From NCBI GenBank assembly GCA_017550425.1, contig JAFZPG010000101.1, forward strand, positions 1 to 32,074: a stretch of 32,074 nt of DNA, given 5' to 3'. This document shows, in pieces, positions 1 to 8,495 of this stretch (position 1 is the stretch's first letter; each line of letters starts with the position of its first letter). The notes under the pieces were generated by a model. The model was not told the DNA's origin, did no database searches, and was given only the letters and a program-made list of their open reading frames with translations. Origin of the DNA: Lachnospiraceae bacterium (GTDB taxonomy: Bacteria > Bacillota > Clostridia > Lachnospirales > Lachnospiraceae). The translations under genes and the position numbers were made by a program.

Positions 1-1001
1 CCCGTAAGGATGCATATTGTGAATGGGTGAATTCCGGCCAGCCGGGCGCAAAGACGGCGACCCTGTCGGTAAAAACGACTGCAGGATTAAATGACTGGCA
101 GTTCCGTTGTATCGTGACCATCGCGAACGGTAAGACGGCGACCTCGTATCCGTACTTCCTGACGGTGGTACCGAAGATCACGAAACAGCCTGTGAATGTA
201 AAGACGCCGGCGGGAACGACCGCGAAGTTTACCATCGAGGCCAATGGCAAGGCAACACTTAAGTACCAGTGGCAGTCGAGAAAGAATGCCTCGAGTGACT
301 GGTCGAATTCCGGACAGTCGGGCGCGAAGACGCCGACCCTGTCGGTATCGACGACCGCAGGCCTGAACGGCTGGCAGTTCCGTTGCGTTGTAACGGATGG
401 CAACGGAAATACGAAGTCTTCCAATGCGGCGACCTTATCGATCGTTCCGAAGATCACGACGCAGCCGAAGAGTGTATATGCGGCTCCGAACACGAAGGCG
501 ATATTTACCGTGGCGGCGACTGGTACGGGAAAACTGACCTATCAGTGGCAGTCGCGTAAGAACTCCTCGAGTGAGTGGACGAACTCCGGTCAGCCGGGGG
601 CGAAGACGCCGACCCTCACAGTATTGGCGACCGCCGGCCTGCATTGCTGGCAGTTCCGCTGTGTGGTTACGGACGCCAACGGACAGAGCTGGGGCTCGAG
701 CGCGGCAACGCTGTTTACCCGTCTGGGTATCCTCAGACAGCCGGTCAATGCAGTCGCAGTTAAGGGAACTACGGCGAAATTCACCGTAGCGGCCTATGGT
801 AAGGCGACGCTCAAGTACCAGTGGCAGTCGAGAAAGAATTCCTCGAGTGAATGGTCGAATTCCGGACAGCCGGGTGCGAAGACAGCAGTCCTGTCGGCAA
901 CGACGACCGCCGGCTTAAACGGCTGGCAGTTCCGCTGCATCATAACGGATGGCGACGGAAAACAATTGGCATCAAAAGAAGCAACATTGACCGTGAACTA
1001 A
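1..1001 (+). CDS. Ig-like repeat surface protein, 5' truncated by window edge
   Basis: The reading frame is open from the first bases (frame beginning at base 3), so the gene starts upstream of the window and only its C-terminal ~332 codons are visible. What is seen is one partial and three complete Ig-like units, each with the core YQWQSRK...NSGQxGAKT...AGLxxWQFRCxVTD. Units begin near 174, 450 and 726, and the last ends exactly with the stop codon. There is no LPXTG motif, SLH domain or C-terminal membrane helix, so attachment to the cell is unexplained. The last two units match the last two of the gene at 1674 in order and in wording (WGS..ATLFT, GIL.QP, SKEATLTV at the end), so the two genes share a duplicated 3' block. 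A GTG at 27 is inside a repeat unit and is not a credible start. It lies 35 bp upstream of the response regulator with no terminator between, so they are probably co-transcribed. The role is unknown; adhesion or surface-layer display is the usual guess for such proteins. Confidence 0.85.
   Translation, partial: RKDAYCEWVNSGQPGAKTATLSVKTTAGLNDWQFRCIVTIANGKTATSYPYFLTVVPKITKQPVNVKTPAGTTAKFTIEANGKATLKYQWQSRKNASSDWSNSGQSGAKTPTLSVSTTAGLNGWQFRCVVTDGNGNTKSSNAATLSIVPKITTQPKSVYAAPNTKAIFTVAATGTGKLTYQWQSRKNSSSEWTNSGQPGAKTPTLTVLATAGLHCWQFRCVVTDANGQSWGSSAATLFTRLGILRQPVNAVAVKGTTAKFTVAAYGKATLKYQWQSRKNSSSEWSNSGQPGAKTAVLSATTTAGLNGWQFRCIITDGDGKQLASKEATLTVN
3..1001 (+). repeat. Ig-encoding tandem repeat, 276-bp period
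   Basis: Units are 3-173 (partial), 174-449, 450-725 and 726-1001. The codons for YQW fall at 264, 540 and 816, exactly 276 bp apart (92 codons). The final unit terminates in the stop codon. Confidence 0.9.
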
Positions 1002-1036
1002 ACGGTAAAAATATCAGGAAAGGCAGGTGGCTCGGC

Positions 1037-1687
1037 ATGGATCGAAAAACAAGGGTCGTGGTTGCAGACGATCAGAATATCTCCCGCGCATTTTTTGAGA
1101 TGTATGTCCGGGCCGCTGTCGGCTATGAGCTCGTCGCCGGACTTCGGACGGCGCGTGAGGCGGTCGATTTTCTGGAGACCCGCGAGGCGGATCTTCTGAT
1201 CCTGGATATCGTCATGGAGGATGGGATCGACGGACTGACGGCTGCGAGGATGATCAAAGAGAAACATCCGCAGGTGAAGATCATTCTCACGACGTCTACG
1301 GCGGAGACCGACTGGGAGGATAAAGCCAGGTCGATCGGCGTCGAAAGCTTTTGGTATAAGGAGTACGACGAGCGGGGCATCCGGGAGATCATGGACCGCA
1401 CCATGCAGGGGGAGTCGGTCTACCCCGGCGATCCGCCGAAAACGGATCATGGATCGGGCGTGTGGGACGACCTGAGCGCCCCGGAACGGGATGTTTTGCA
1501 GGATCTGGTCGGCGGTTTGACAAATAGTGAGATCGCTGAGCATTTACAAATGCCCGAAAATATGGTAAAAATACATTTGAAGAGTATTTTGGAAAAGACC
1601 GGTTACACAGATCGTTTGGATCTGATCATGAATGTGGGAAATCCCCAAAACATCAGAAGGAAGGAAGAAAATAATGAAGACAAATAA
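1037..1687 (+). CDS. NarL/FixJ-type response regulator (orphan)
   Basis: This is a 216-residue two-domain response regulator. The N-terminal receiver (about 5-122) keeps the acidic pair D11/D12, the phosphoacceptor D57 in LLILDIVMEDG, T85/T86 after the fourth strand and K108 in FWYKEY. The C-terminal LuxR-type HTH (about 146-200, LSAPERDVLQDLVGGLTNSEIAEHL...) is the DNA-binding part. ATG 1037 is chosen because it begins the canonical receiver strand and follows an AGGAAAGG-like site; the open frame extends upstream to 851 only as overlap with the preceding gene. The 3' end overlaps the start of the next surface protein by 14 bp, which suggests translational coupling. No histidine kinase is visible anywhere in the window, so the partner is elsewhere or absent. 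By context it probably regulates this surface-protein operon (inference). Confidence 0.93.
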   Translation: MDRKTRVVVADDQNISRAFFEMYVRAAVGYELVAGLRTAREAVDFLETREADLLILDIVMEDGIDGLTAARMIKEKHPQVKIILTTSTAETDWEDKARSIGVESFWYKEYDERGIREIMDRTMQGESVYPGDPPKTDHGSGVWDDLSAPERDVLQDLVGGLTNSEIAEHLQMPENMVKIHLKSILEKTGYTDRLDLIMNVGNPQNIRRKEENNEDK

Positions 1688-4600
1688 GAAGGGTTTACGG
1701 GAAGTGATCGTTCGTATTCTGGCCGGATGTCTGATCGCGGCGTTTTTTGTGATCTCTGCATCAGGAACGAAGACGGCTTATGCCGCAGATTATGACAGTT
1801 TGCAAAACGGGGACCTCGTAGAATTCGGATCGTATCCGCAGAAACTCGTTACGGATACCGATTTGATCTCGAATCTCAACAGCGTGTTTAAAAACTGGCG
1901 CTCCTATCCTTACTATAGTAAGAATACGGCGAGCGATGCGAAGAAGCATCCTTCGGCGAAGGATACTTCCATGATGATGTATTCGGATTTTTCATATGGG
2001 GGCAAAAAATACCGCGCTGTGTCGATCTCGAAGTACAGACCGTACGATACAACGGATCCGGCAGATGGAGAGGGAATGGGCACCTATGGAAACCAGGCAT
2101 CTCAGGGATACACGAAGGGCACCTATTATTTTGAGTATCAGCCGATCCGCTGGATTGTCGTGAATAAGGCGCAGGGACTCCTGGTCACTGAGAAGATCCT
2201 GGATTCCCAACCGTTTAATGCGTATTATTATTCGGCGGAAGCCGCATTTAACGAGACCCAGGCCAGATCTCATATCTACAATGACACCAGCGCTTCGGAT
2301 TATTACTATTCGACGGTCCGTTATTGGCTGAATGGTGTAGATACTTACTACTCCAATTATGCTAATTTCAGTTTTATAGGTACTGCATTTTACACGGACG
2401 CTCAGAAGGATGCAGTGTATACGACGAGTTTCGACGTCGTAGGGTATGATAACAAGACCAGGATCGCAGAGGACAGAGTTTTCCTTTTGGATAAAGCCAC
2501 GGTGAATAACGTGATATCCTCCACGGGAAATGATTTCTATCCTACGGAAACGACGGATTATGCCAGAGCTCAGGGTGTAGCGAAAACGAATATAACGTGG
2601 CGCCTGAGGGATAGATACGGGATGAGTAGCACGTATTTCGTCAAGGATGGACAAGTGGACGAGAGCGTAGCGGGTGATACGAACGGCTATATCACAACGA
2701 CATTTGTCGGCATCCGCCCCGCGATCCGTACGAATCTGAATAGCGATTTGGTTACGAAGGCTTTTCAGATCCGCGTAAATGCGTCGGATTCGGGCGCGCC
2801 GGTCATCTCCTGGGCTTTGCAGGGCGCATCGGCAAATTACAGGGTCTATCGTTGCTCAGCAAAAGCTGACAAAAATAACGAAAGCAGTTGGACTTTCCTG
2901 ACAGGACTGGGCCCCGGCGTGTCGAGTTACACGGATACGACGGCACAGATCGGTTACGGATATTTCTATCGTGTCGTGCTAATCAGGAATAATCAGGCGA
3001 CTCTTTCCAACAATGTCGGATTTGATTACCGGGTCCCGGCACCGACCTTGACGAATTGTGCGCCCGACGCGGAGACCGGCTTCCTTCGTGTAAGCTGGAA
3101 TAGATCCGCCGGTGCCTATAAGTATTATGTCGAGAGACGAATAGCTAACGGAGGCACCTGGTCACGTGTATTCACCTGTTCGGATGATCAGAGCGCAGAA
3201 TATGAGTATCTGGATCGGAGTACCCTCGCCGGAAACGAGTATGAATACAGAGTTCAGGCTACTTCCGGTACCTATACGGAATATGACTCGGAATGGTCGA
3301 ATGTGAAGAAGGCAAAATGCGTTCCCGGACGCCCGACCGGCATGACGTTTTCGGACAATTCGGACGGAATGCCGAGGGTATCCTGGACCCCGGCGTCGGT
3401 GAACCTCTGCGTCGGCTATCGCGTAAGGTATGCTGCGGTCGGTTCTTCTACCTGGACAGAACTGTTCACGACTTCGACGACAGCTGTTCTGACCGAAGCG
3501 GTACCCGGAACCGTGTATAATATCCGTGTGGCAGCTTGCATGTCCAGAACGGATAAATCCTACGATTCGGCAGAGATAGCCGGCAAGAAACGCTGTGTGT
3601 ATGCCCCCGGGTTTACAAAGACCCCGCAGGATACGGTCACATTTGTCGGACAGTCCGATTTCACCATTACAGTAGAATCTACGGGCGAGGGACTCAAATA
3701 TGAGTGGTATGTACTCCGCCTGTCGAACCGCGAGGCCGGCTATGTGCTGGAGCATACCTGTACCGACGGAAAGTGGTCATTCACCCCGACGGCGGCAGAT
3801 GATGGAATGAAATTCTACGTGGTCGCAACGGATAAATTTGGAAGATATGCAACTCCGCAGCCGGCGATGCTCATGGTTTTGTCGCAGCCGACCGCTGTCA
3901 GGGTCAATGTCGGAGATGAGGCTCCGTTCAAGGTAACGACGAAGTATCCCTCCTACATCGCTTCCTATCAGTGGCAGTCCCGTAAGGACGCCAACAGTGC
4001 GTGGTCGAATTCGGGCCAGCCGGGAGCGAAGACAGCAACACTGAAAGTTGCGACGACTGCGGGCCTGCATGGATGGCAGTTCCGTTGTGTCGTAAAAGAT
4101 AAAAACGGTAATACGGCGGTTTCGAAGCCCGCGACCCTGAAGGTGGCTCCGAAGTTCACGAAGCAGCCGAAGAGCGTTTACGCGGCACCAGGCACAAAGG
4201 CTCAGTTCACGGTGGCGGCGACCGGTAAGGCTCCGCTTACCTACCAGTGGCAGTCGAGAAAGAATTCCTCCTGCGAGTGGACGAACTCCGGTCAGCAGGG
4301 AGCGAAGACAGCGACTCTGACGGTGAATGCGACCGCCGGTTTGAATGGCTGGCAGTTCCGTTGCGTGGTTACGGACGGCAACGGTCAGAGTTGGGGTTCC
4401 GGCGTGGCTACACTGTTTACCAAACTCGGGATCCTCAAACAGCCGGCAAACACGACCGCTTCGGCGGGAACTACGGCGAAATTTACCGTAGAGGCATACG
4501 GCAAGGCGACACTGAAGTATCAGTGGCAGTCTCGTAAGGACGCCAACAGTGCGTGGTCGAATTCCGGGCAGAGCGGAGCGAAGACGGCGACCCTTTCGGT

Positions 4601-4703
4601 CAATACGACAAAGGGCCTGAATGGCTGGCAGTTCCGGTGCATCGTAACGGATGGAAGCGGGAATAGCCTGCCGTCGAAGGAAGCAACATTGACCGTAAAA
4701 TAA
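1674..4703 (+). CDS. Secreted DUF6273 / FN3 / Ig-like surface protein
   Basis: A 1009-residue secreted protein. A signal peptide (positively charged start, hydrophobic 11-30, cleavage near AYA-AD at 37-39) is followed by a domain resembling DUF6273 (about 45-345; QPIRWIVVN, LLVTEKILDSQPFN, STVRYWLNG, DRVFLLDKATVN). Three fibronectin type III-like domains follow (about 362-643), then a divergent Ig domain (about 645-735) and three regular Ig units of 92 residues. ATG 1674 has AAGGAAGG upstream and begins the signal peptide; an in-frame ATG at 1632 would spoil it. It overlaps the response regulator by 14 bp. The last Ig unit ends at the stop codon, so there is no recognisable wall anchor. DUF6273 has no established function that I know; adhesion to glycans or host material is only an inference. 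Confidence 0.88.
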   Translation: MKTNKKGLREVIVRILAGCLIAAFFVISASGTKTAYAADYDSLQNGDLVEFGSYPQKLVTDTDLISNLNSVFKNWRSYPYYSKNTASDAKKHPSAKDTSMMMYSDFSYGGKKYRAVSISKYRPYDTTDPADGEGMGTYGNQASQGYTKGTYYFEYQPIRWIVVNKAQGLLVTEKILDSQPFNAYYYSAEAAFNETQARSHIYNDTSASDYYYSTVRYWLNGVDTYYSNYANFSFIGTAFYTDAQKDAVYTTSFDVVGYDNKTRIAEDRVFLLDKATVNNVISSTGNDFYPTETTDYARAQGVAKTNITWRLRDRYGMSSTYFVKDGQVDESVAGDTNGYITTTFVGIRPAIRTNLNSDLVTKAFQIRVNASDSGAPVISWALQGASANYRVYRCSAKADKNNESSWTFLTGLGPGVSSYTDTTAQIGYGYFYRVVLIRNNQATLSNNVGFDYRVPAPTLTNCAPDAETGFLRVSWNRSAGAYKYYVERRIANGGTWSRVFTCSDDQSAEYEYLDRSTLAGNEYEYRVQATSGTYTEYDSEWSNVKKAKCVPGRPTGMTFSDNSDGMPRVSWTPASVNLCVGYRVRYAAVGSSTWTELFTTSTTAVLTEAVPGTVYNIRVAACMSRTDKSYDSAEIAGKKRCVYAPGFTKTPQDTVTFVGQSDFTITVESTGEGLKYEWYVLRLSNREAGYVLEHTCTDGKWSFTPTAADDGMKFYVVATDKFGRYATPQPAMLMVLSQPTAVRVNVGDEAPFKVTTKYPSYIASYQWQSRKDANSAWSNSGQPGAKTATLKVATTAGLHGWQFRCVVKDKNGNTAVSKPATLKVAPKFTKQPKSVYAAPGTKAQFTVAATGKAPLTYQWQSRKNSSCEWTNSGQQGAKTATLTVNATAGLNGWQFRCVVTDGNGQSWGSGVATLFTKLGILKQPANTTASAGTTAKFTVEAYGKATLKYQWQSRKDANSAWSNSGQSGAKTATLSVNTTKGLNGWQFRCIVTDGSGNSLPSKEATLTVK
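3876..4703 (+). repeat. Ig-encoding tandem repeat, 276-bp period
   Basis: Three units: 3876-4151, 4152-4427 and 4428-4703. The YQW codons lie at 3966, 4242 and 4518, exactly 276 bp apart, the same period as in the flanking surface genes. The last unit runs into the stop codon. Confidence 0.9.
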
Positions 4704-4735
4704 GATTTTAAGTTATTTGAGAAAGAGGAAGAATT

Positions 4736-7700
4736 ATGAAGAAAGCGCTGCTCGCTTTGTTGACATTCGTTCTGTGCATGATTCCGGCGATCGGAGGGCA
4801 GATAGTTTTTGCAGGAGGTTCGGGAACTTCTGAAACGCAGGATTTTCAGTTGTTCCGCGGGGCGTCCGAAACGGGAAAACCGGCCCTGACCTGGACGAAA
4901 GTGGAGGGGGCGACTTCTTACGCGGTCTATCGGGCTCTGGACGGCTATAGTCCGACGAACCCGAGCGCTTGGAATACCTATCCGATCGCAACTCTGGGCT
5001 CGGAGACGACGACCTTTACCGATACGAATGCGCCTGAGGAGCATTCCTATTACTATCGGATCGTGGCTTATGTCTCCGGCGGCCATATCGAGTCGAATTA
5101 TATACAGAACTACAGCAAACTGGCTACACCGAGCATCTATAAGATCGGTCAGATACTGACTACGGGGGCTCCCAGGATCACATGGAAACCCGTGGAAAAT
5201 GCGCTCCGGTTCACGGTCTATCGGAAACTCAACGATGAGGATGCCGAGTGGAGCCTGGTGGCTACCGTCAGCAGCGACACGGTAACTTATGAGGACGATG
5301 CTGCGATCTGCGGCAAAACCTATTGTTATCAGGTTCAGGCTATGTCCGGAAAGAGTACATATTATGATTCGGTCTACTCCAAAACACAGACCGCCAGATG
5401 TATCCTGCCCAAGCCGACGGGAGTAAAGGTCGAAATGGACGCGGCCGGAATACCGACGGTCTCCTGGGATCCGGTGAAATGGGCCTACGGGTATCGCCTG
5501 AAATATAAGGCGACTGACGCAACGGAGTGGAAAGAGTTGTTCGTGACTGCGACGACCGTGGCAGCCGATGACTCCGGACGAGGGAAGCTTACATTGACCG
5601 AGATCACGTTCGGAAAGACATATGAGTATCAACTGCAGGCGGTTTGGTCATTAAGCAGCAGTATATCGTATAATTCCGGCTGGGTCAGCGGAAACGTTGA
5701 GTGCAACGGAGCGCTGAAGATCGCAAAGCAGCCGGCTAATGCGAGAGTGACGGTCGGCGATGTTGCGAAGTTTCAGGTCGAATTAAAAGAAACGGGCACC
5801 TTTACCTATCAGTGGCAGTCGCGTAAGAACGCTTCGAGCGCCTGGACGAATTCCGGTCAGTCGGGAGCGAAGACGGCGACGCTTAAGGTGGCGACGACCG
5901 CCGGCCTGCATGGCTGGCAGTTCCGTTGCGTGGTAACGGACGGGAATAAGAAGACGGCACTCTCTACGGTAGCCATTCTGACGATCGTGCCGAAGATCAC
6001 CGTGCAGCCGAAGGATCAGAGCGTTCAGGTTGGAAAAACCGCTACATTTACCGTGGATGCGACGGGAACGGGAACGCTCCGCTATCAGTGGCAGTCCCGC
6101 AAGGACGCAAACAGTGCGTGGGCGAATTCGGGCCAGACCGGCGCGAAGACGAAGACGTTGTCGGTCACAGCGACCGCCGGTCTCCATGGCTGGCAGTTCC
6201 GCTGCGTCGTAACGGATGGCAACGGAAAGAGCTGGGGCTCGGGTGTTGCCACGCTGAAGGTTTCTCCGAAGTTCACGACACAGCCGAAGAGCCAGACGGT
6301 TGCGGTAGGCAATTCCGCGACATTTACCGCGGAGGCGATCGGAAAGGCGCCGCTCAGCTATCAGTGGCAGTCCCGTAAGGACGCAAACAGTGCGTGGGCG
6401 AATTCCGGCCAGACCGGCTCTAAGACGCAGAAACTGTCCGTAACTGCAACGGCCGGCTTAAACGGTTGGCAGTTCCGTTGCGTCGTAACCGATGCGAACG
6501 GGAAGAGCTGGGGCTCGGGTATTGCGACATTGAGCGTGGCCCCGAAGATCACCACGCAGCCGGAAGACATCGCAGTCGTGGCGGGCACGAAAGTGATGTT
6601 CAAGATCGCCGCTACGGGAAAAGCAACATTGACCTATCAGTGGCAGTCCCGTAAGGATGCGAACAGCGCGTGGGCGAATTCCGGCCAGACCGGAGCGAAG
6701 ACGGATGCATTGACCGTTACGGCGACCGCCGGCTTAGACGGCTGGCAGTTCCGCTGCCTGGTGAAAGACGGCAACGGTCAGACCGCGGTCTCCAGGACCG
6801 TGACCCTGACAGTAGAGACTCTGCCGATCAATGCGGTGGATATCACTCTGTACGCTTTGTCGCCGTCGTATGCGGATGTGCTTACCATTCCGGCAGGAAA
6901 GGCGCAGACATTCCAGTTGAAGGCGAACAGCGCCGACGCGAGATATGCTGTCACGAGCGGATCCTGCTGTACGGTGGATTCGACCGGACTGGTCAGCGTC
7001 AGGTATGTCTCGACAACGGTCTATAATATCACCACGGGAACCTCGACGGTCGAAAATCGGCCGCAGTTCGGAGACGGCACGATCACCTGCACGATCGGAA
7101 ACGTATCTTACACCATAAACGTGCATGTGGTGGACTACTCCGTGGTCTATGCGGACGAACTCATCTCCGCATACTTAAAGGACAATATCAACAGCAGCAT
7201 GACCGATCTGGAGAAGATGCAGGCCATTGCGCGCTATCCGGCAACGTTCGACTATGATGCCCACTATTCCGGGTACATTTCCATGTTGATCTACGGCGGT
7301 GGTGATTGCTGGGCCAGCACGGCACTGATCATCCGCGAGTGCGAGCTGTTGGGTATCGATGCGTGGTCGAGAAACGGCAACCGAGACTCCGGAGCCGGCA
7401 GCGGCCATCGCAATGCCATGGCATACTATAACGGAAAATATTACGAGTTGGAGGCCGGCTACTCCGGTACCGCGCCCCGTTCGTACCACGTTAAGGAGAG
7501 AAACAGTCTGTTCTCATACAGGCAGCGCTCCGACGGGACGCTTTCGGTCTATCAATATGACGGCAAAGAATGCCCCGCGAAGCTGGTCATCCCCGACACG
7601 ATCGGAGGAAAGACCGTTACCGTGATCGAGGCATCCGCATTTTCCGGTTTGTCGTGTACCGAGGCCGTGATCCCTGCGAATTGCGTGGAGATCGGCAACT

Positions 7701-8326
7701 ATGCGTTCAGCGGTTGTTCCGAACTTACGAAGATCACGATCCCTACGACCGTAAAGACCCTCGGAAACGGCGTGTTCGCGAAGGCGACCGACCTTCAGAT
7801 CACGATTGCATCGGGCAATCCTTACCTGACCGCAGTTAACAACTCGATCTATTCGAAGGATAAGACGATCCTGTATGCAGCACCGTCGATCGGCGGTGAA
7901 CTGACGCTGCCGAGCACGGTGACCACGGTCCAACCGTATGCGTTCTATTACAACACGAACGTTACGGCGATCGTCGTTCCGGCCGGTGTTACATCAATCG
8001 GCGAGGGAGCATTCGGCAACTGCTCGAATCTGAAGACGCTGACATTTTCCGGAAACAAACTGACCAAACTGGAACCGTTTGTATTTGCTTACTCGGGGAT
8101 CACGAGCGTGACGCTGCCGTCCTCGATCCAAACGCTGGATGCCTATGCTTTCTGGTATTCCTCTCTGACGAGTGTCACGTTTACTTCGACACAGGCACCC
8201 ACGTGGACCGATGAAAGCTTTGATACGACCCGTTACAAAACGATCAGTTTCTTCGTACCGAAGAACTCCACGGGTTACGATACCGGAGTTTGGACGAACC
8301 TGGATGTCGCGACCGTGACAACGTAA
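4736..8326 (+). CDS. Secreted FN3 / Ig / transglutaminase-like / LRR_5 surface protein
   Basis: A 1196-residue secreted multidomain protein. The order is: signal peptide (1-26), three FN3-like domains (about 35-325), four Ig units (about 327-697), a BIG-like beta domain (about 700-800), a transglutaminase/protease-like domain (about 803-925) and a BspA-type LRR_5 domain to the C-terminus (repeats of the form IPxxVxxIGxxAFxxCxxL). The transglutaminase-like core shows GGGDCW with C858, GSGH with H891 and YELEAGYSG, where E904 or E906 stands at the usual acidic position; a Cys-His-acid set is therefore possible. ATG 4736 follows an AAAGAGGAAG site 32 bp after the previous stop. A rho-independent terminator lies just downstream at 8358. 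The enzyme-like domain could cross-link or cleave proteins at the surface, but many such domains in this lineage are uncharacterised. Confidence 0.88.
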   Translation: MKKALLALLTFVLCMIPAIGGQIVFAGGSGTSETQDFQLFRGASETGKPALTWTKVEGATSYAVYRALDGYSPTNPSAWNTYPIATLGSETTTFTDTNAPEEHSYYYRIVAYVSGGHIESNYIQNYSKLATPSIYKIGQILTTGAPRITWKPVENALRFTVYRKLNDEDAEWSLVATVSSDTVTYEDDAAICGKTYCYQVQAMSGKSTYYDSVYSKTQTARCILPKPTGVKVEMDAAGIPTVSWDPVKWAYGYRLKYKATDATEWKELFVTATTVAADDSGRGKLTLTEITFGKTYEYQLQAVWSLSSSISYNSGWVSGNVECNGALKIAKQPANARVTVGDVAKFQVELKETGTFTYQWQSRKNASSAWTNSGQSGAKTATLKVATTAGLHGWQFRCVVTDGNKKTALSTVAILTIVPKITVQPKDQSVQVGKTATFTVDATGTGTLRYQWQSRKDANSAWANSGQTGAKTKTLSVTATAGLHGWQFRCVVTDGNGKSWGSGVATLKVSPKFTTQPKSQTVAVGNSATFTAEAIGKAPLSYQWQSRKDANSAWANSGQTGSKTQKLSVTATAGLNGWQFRCVVTDANGKSWGSGIATLSVAPKITTQPEDIAVVAGTKVMFKIAATGKATLTYQWQSRKDANSAWANSGQTGAKTDALTVTATAGLDGWQFRCLVKDGNGQTAVSRTVTLTVETLPINAVDITLYALSPSYADVLTIPAGKAQTFQLKANSADARYAVTSGSCCTVDSTGLVSVRYVSTTVYNITTGTSTVENRPQFGDGTITCTIGNVSYTINVHVVDYSVVYADELISAYLKDNINSSMTDLEKMQAIARYPATFDYDAHYSGYISMLIYGGGDCWASTALIIRECELLGIDAWSRNGNRDSGAGSGHRNAMAYYNGKYYELEAGYSGTAPRSYHVKERNSLFSYRQRSDGTLSVYQYDGKECPAKLVIPDTIGGKTVTVIEASAFSGLSCTEAVIPANCVEIGNYAFSGCSELTKITIPTTVKTLGNGVFAKATDLQITIASGNPYLTAVNNSIYSKDKTILYAAPSIGGELTLPSTVTTVQPYAFYYNTNVTAIVVPAGVTSIGEGAFGNCSNLKTLTFSGNKLTKLEPFVFAYSGITSVTLPSSIQTLDAYAFWYSSLTSVTFTSTQAPTWTDESFDTTRYKTISFFVPKNSTGYDTGVWTNLDVATVTT
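5717..6820 (+). repeat. Ig-encoding tandem repeat, four 276-bp units
   Basis: Units 5717-5992, 5993-6268, 6269-6544 and 6545-6820; YQW codons at 5807, 6083, 6359 and 6635 are exactly 276 bp apart. The last three copies are nearly identical at DNA level across the QWQSRKDANSAWANSGQTG stretch. Confidence 0.92.
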
Positions 8327-8356
8327 ACGTTACAACATAGTATAATAATTCTCTTT

Positions 8357-8394
8357 TGACGGGATCCGAGCTGGTCCCGTCATTTTATGTTTTT
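8357..8394 (+). terminator. Rho-independent terminator of surface-protein operon
   Basis: An 8-bp perfect stem (TGACGGGA / TCCCGTCA, 8357-8364 with 8375-8382) with a 10-nt loop is followed by a T-rich tract. It sits 30 bp after the stop of the transglutaminase/LRR gene. Confidence 0.85.
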
Positions 8395-8405
8395 GATCGA
8401 GAATC

Positions 8406-8434
8406 TTGCATTCGCACCGCTTAAACGATATAAT
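8406..8434 (+). promoter_or_regulatory. Sigma-70-type promoter of LRR/sigma-factor operon
   Basis: TTGCAT (8406-8411), a 17-bp spacer and a perfect TATAAT (8429-8434). It lies directly behind the terminator and upstream of the LRR gene cluster. Its -10 box overlaps the in-frame ATG at 8433, which rules that ATG out as a start. Confidence 0.85.
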
Positions 8435-8495
8435 GAAAGCAGTGTCACCGAAGGGATGCCGCCTTCGGCGAAAGAAGGAATCAGGAAGGTCGCAA

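Noticed and set aside
8316-8346. Second promoter ending in TATAAT at 8341
   Set aside because: The -35 candidate is poor and its spacing is 19-20 bp; it also lies upstream of a terminator.
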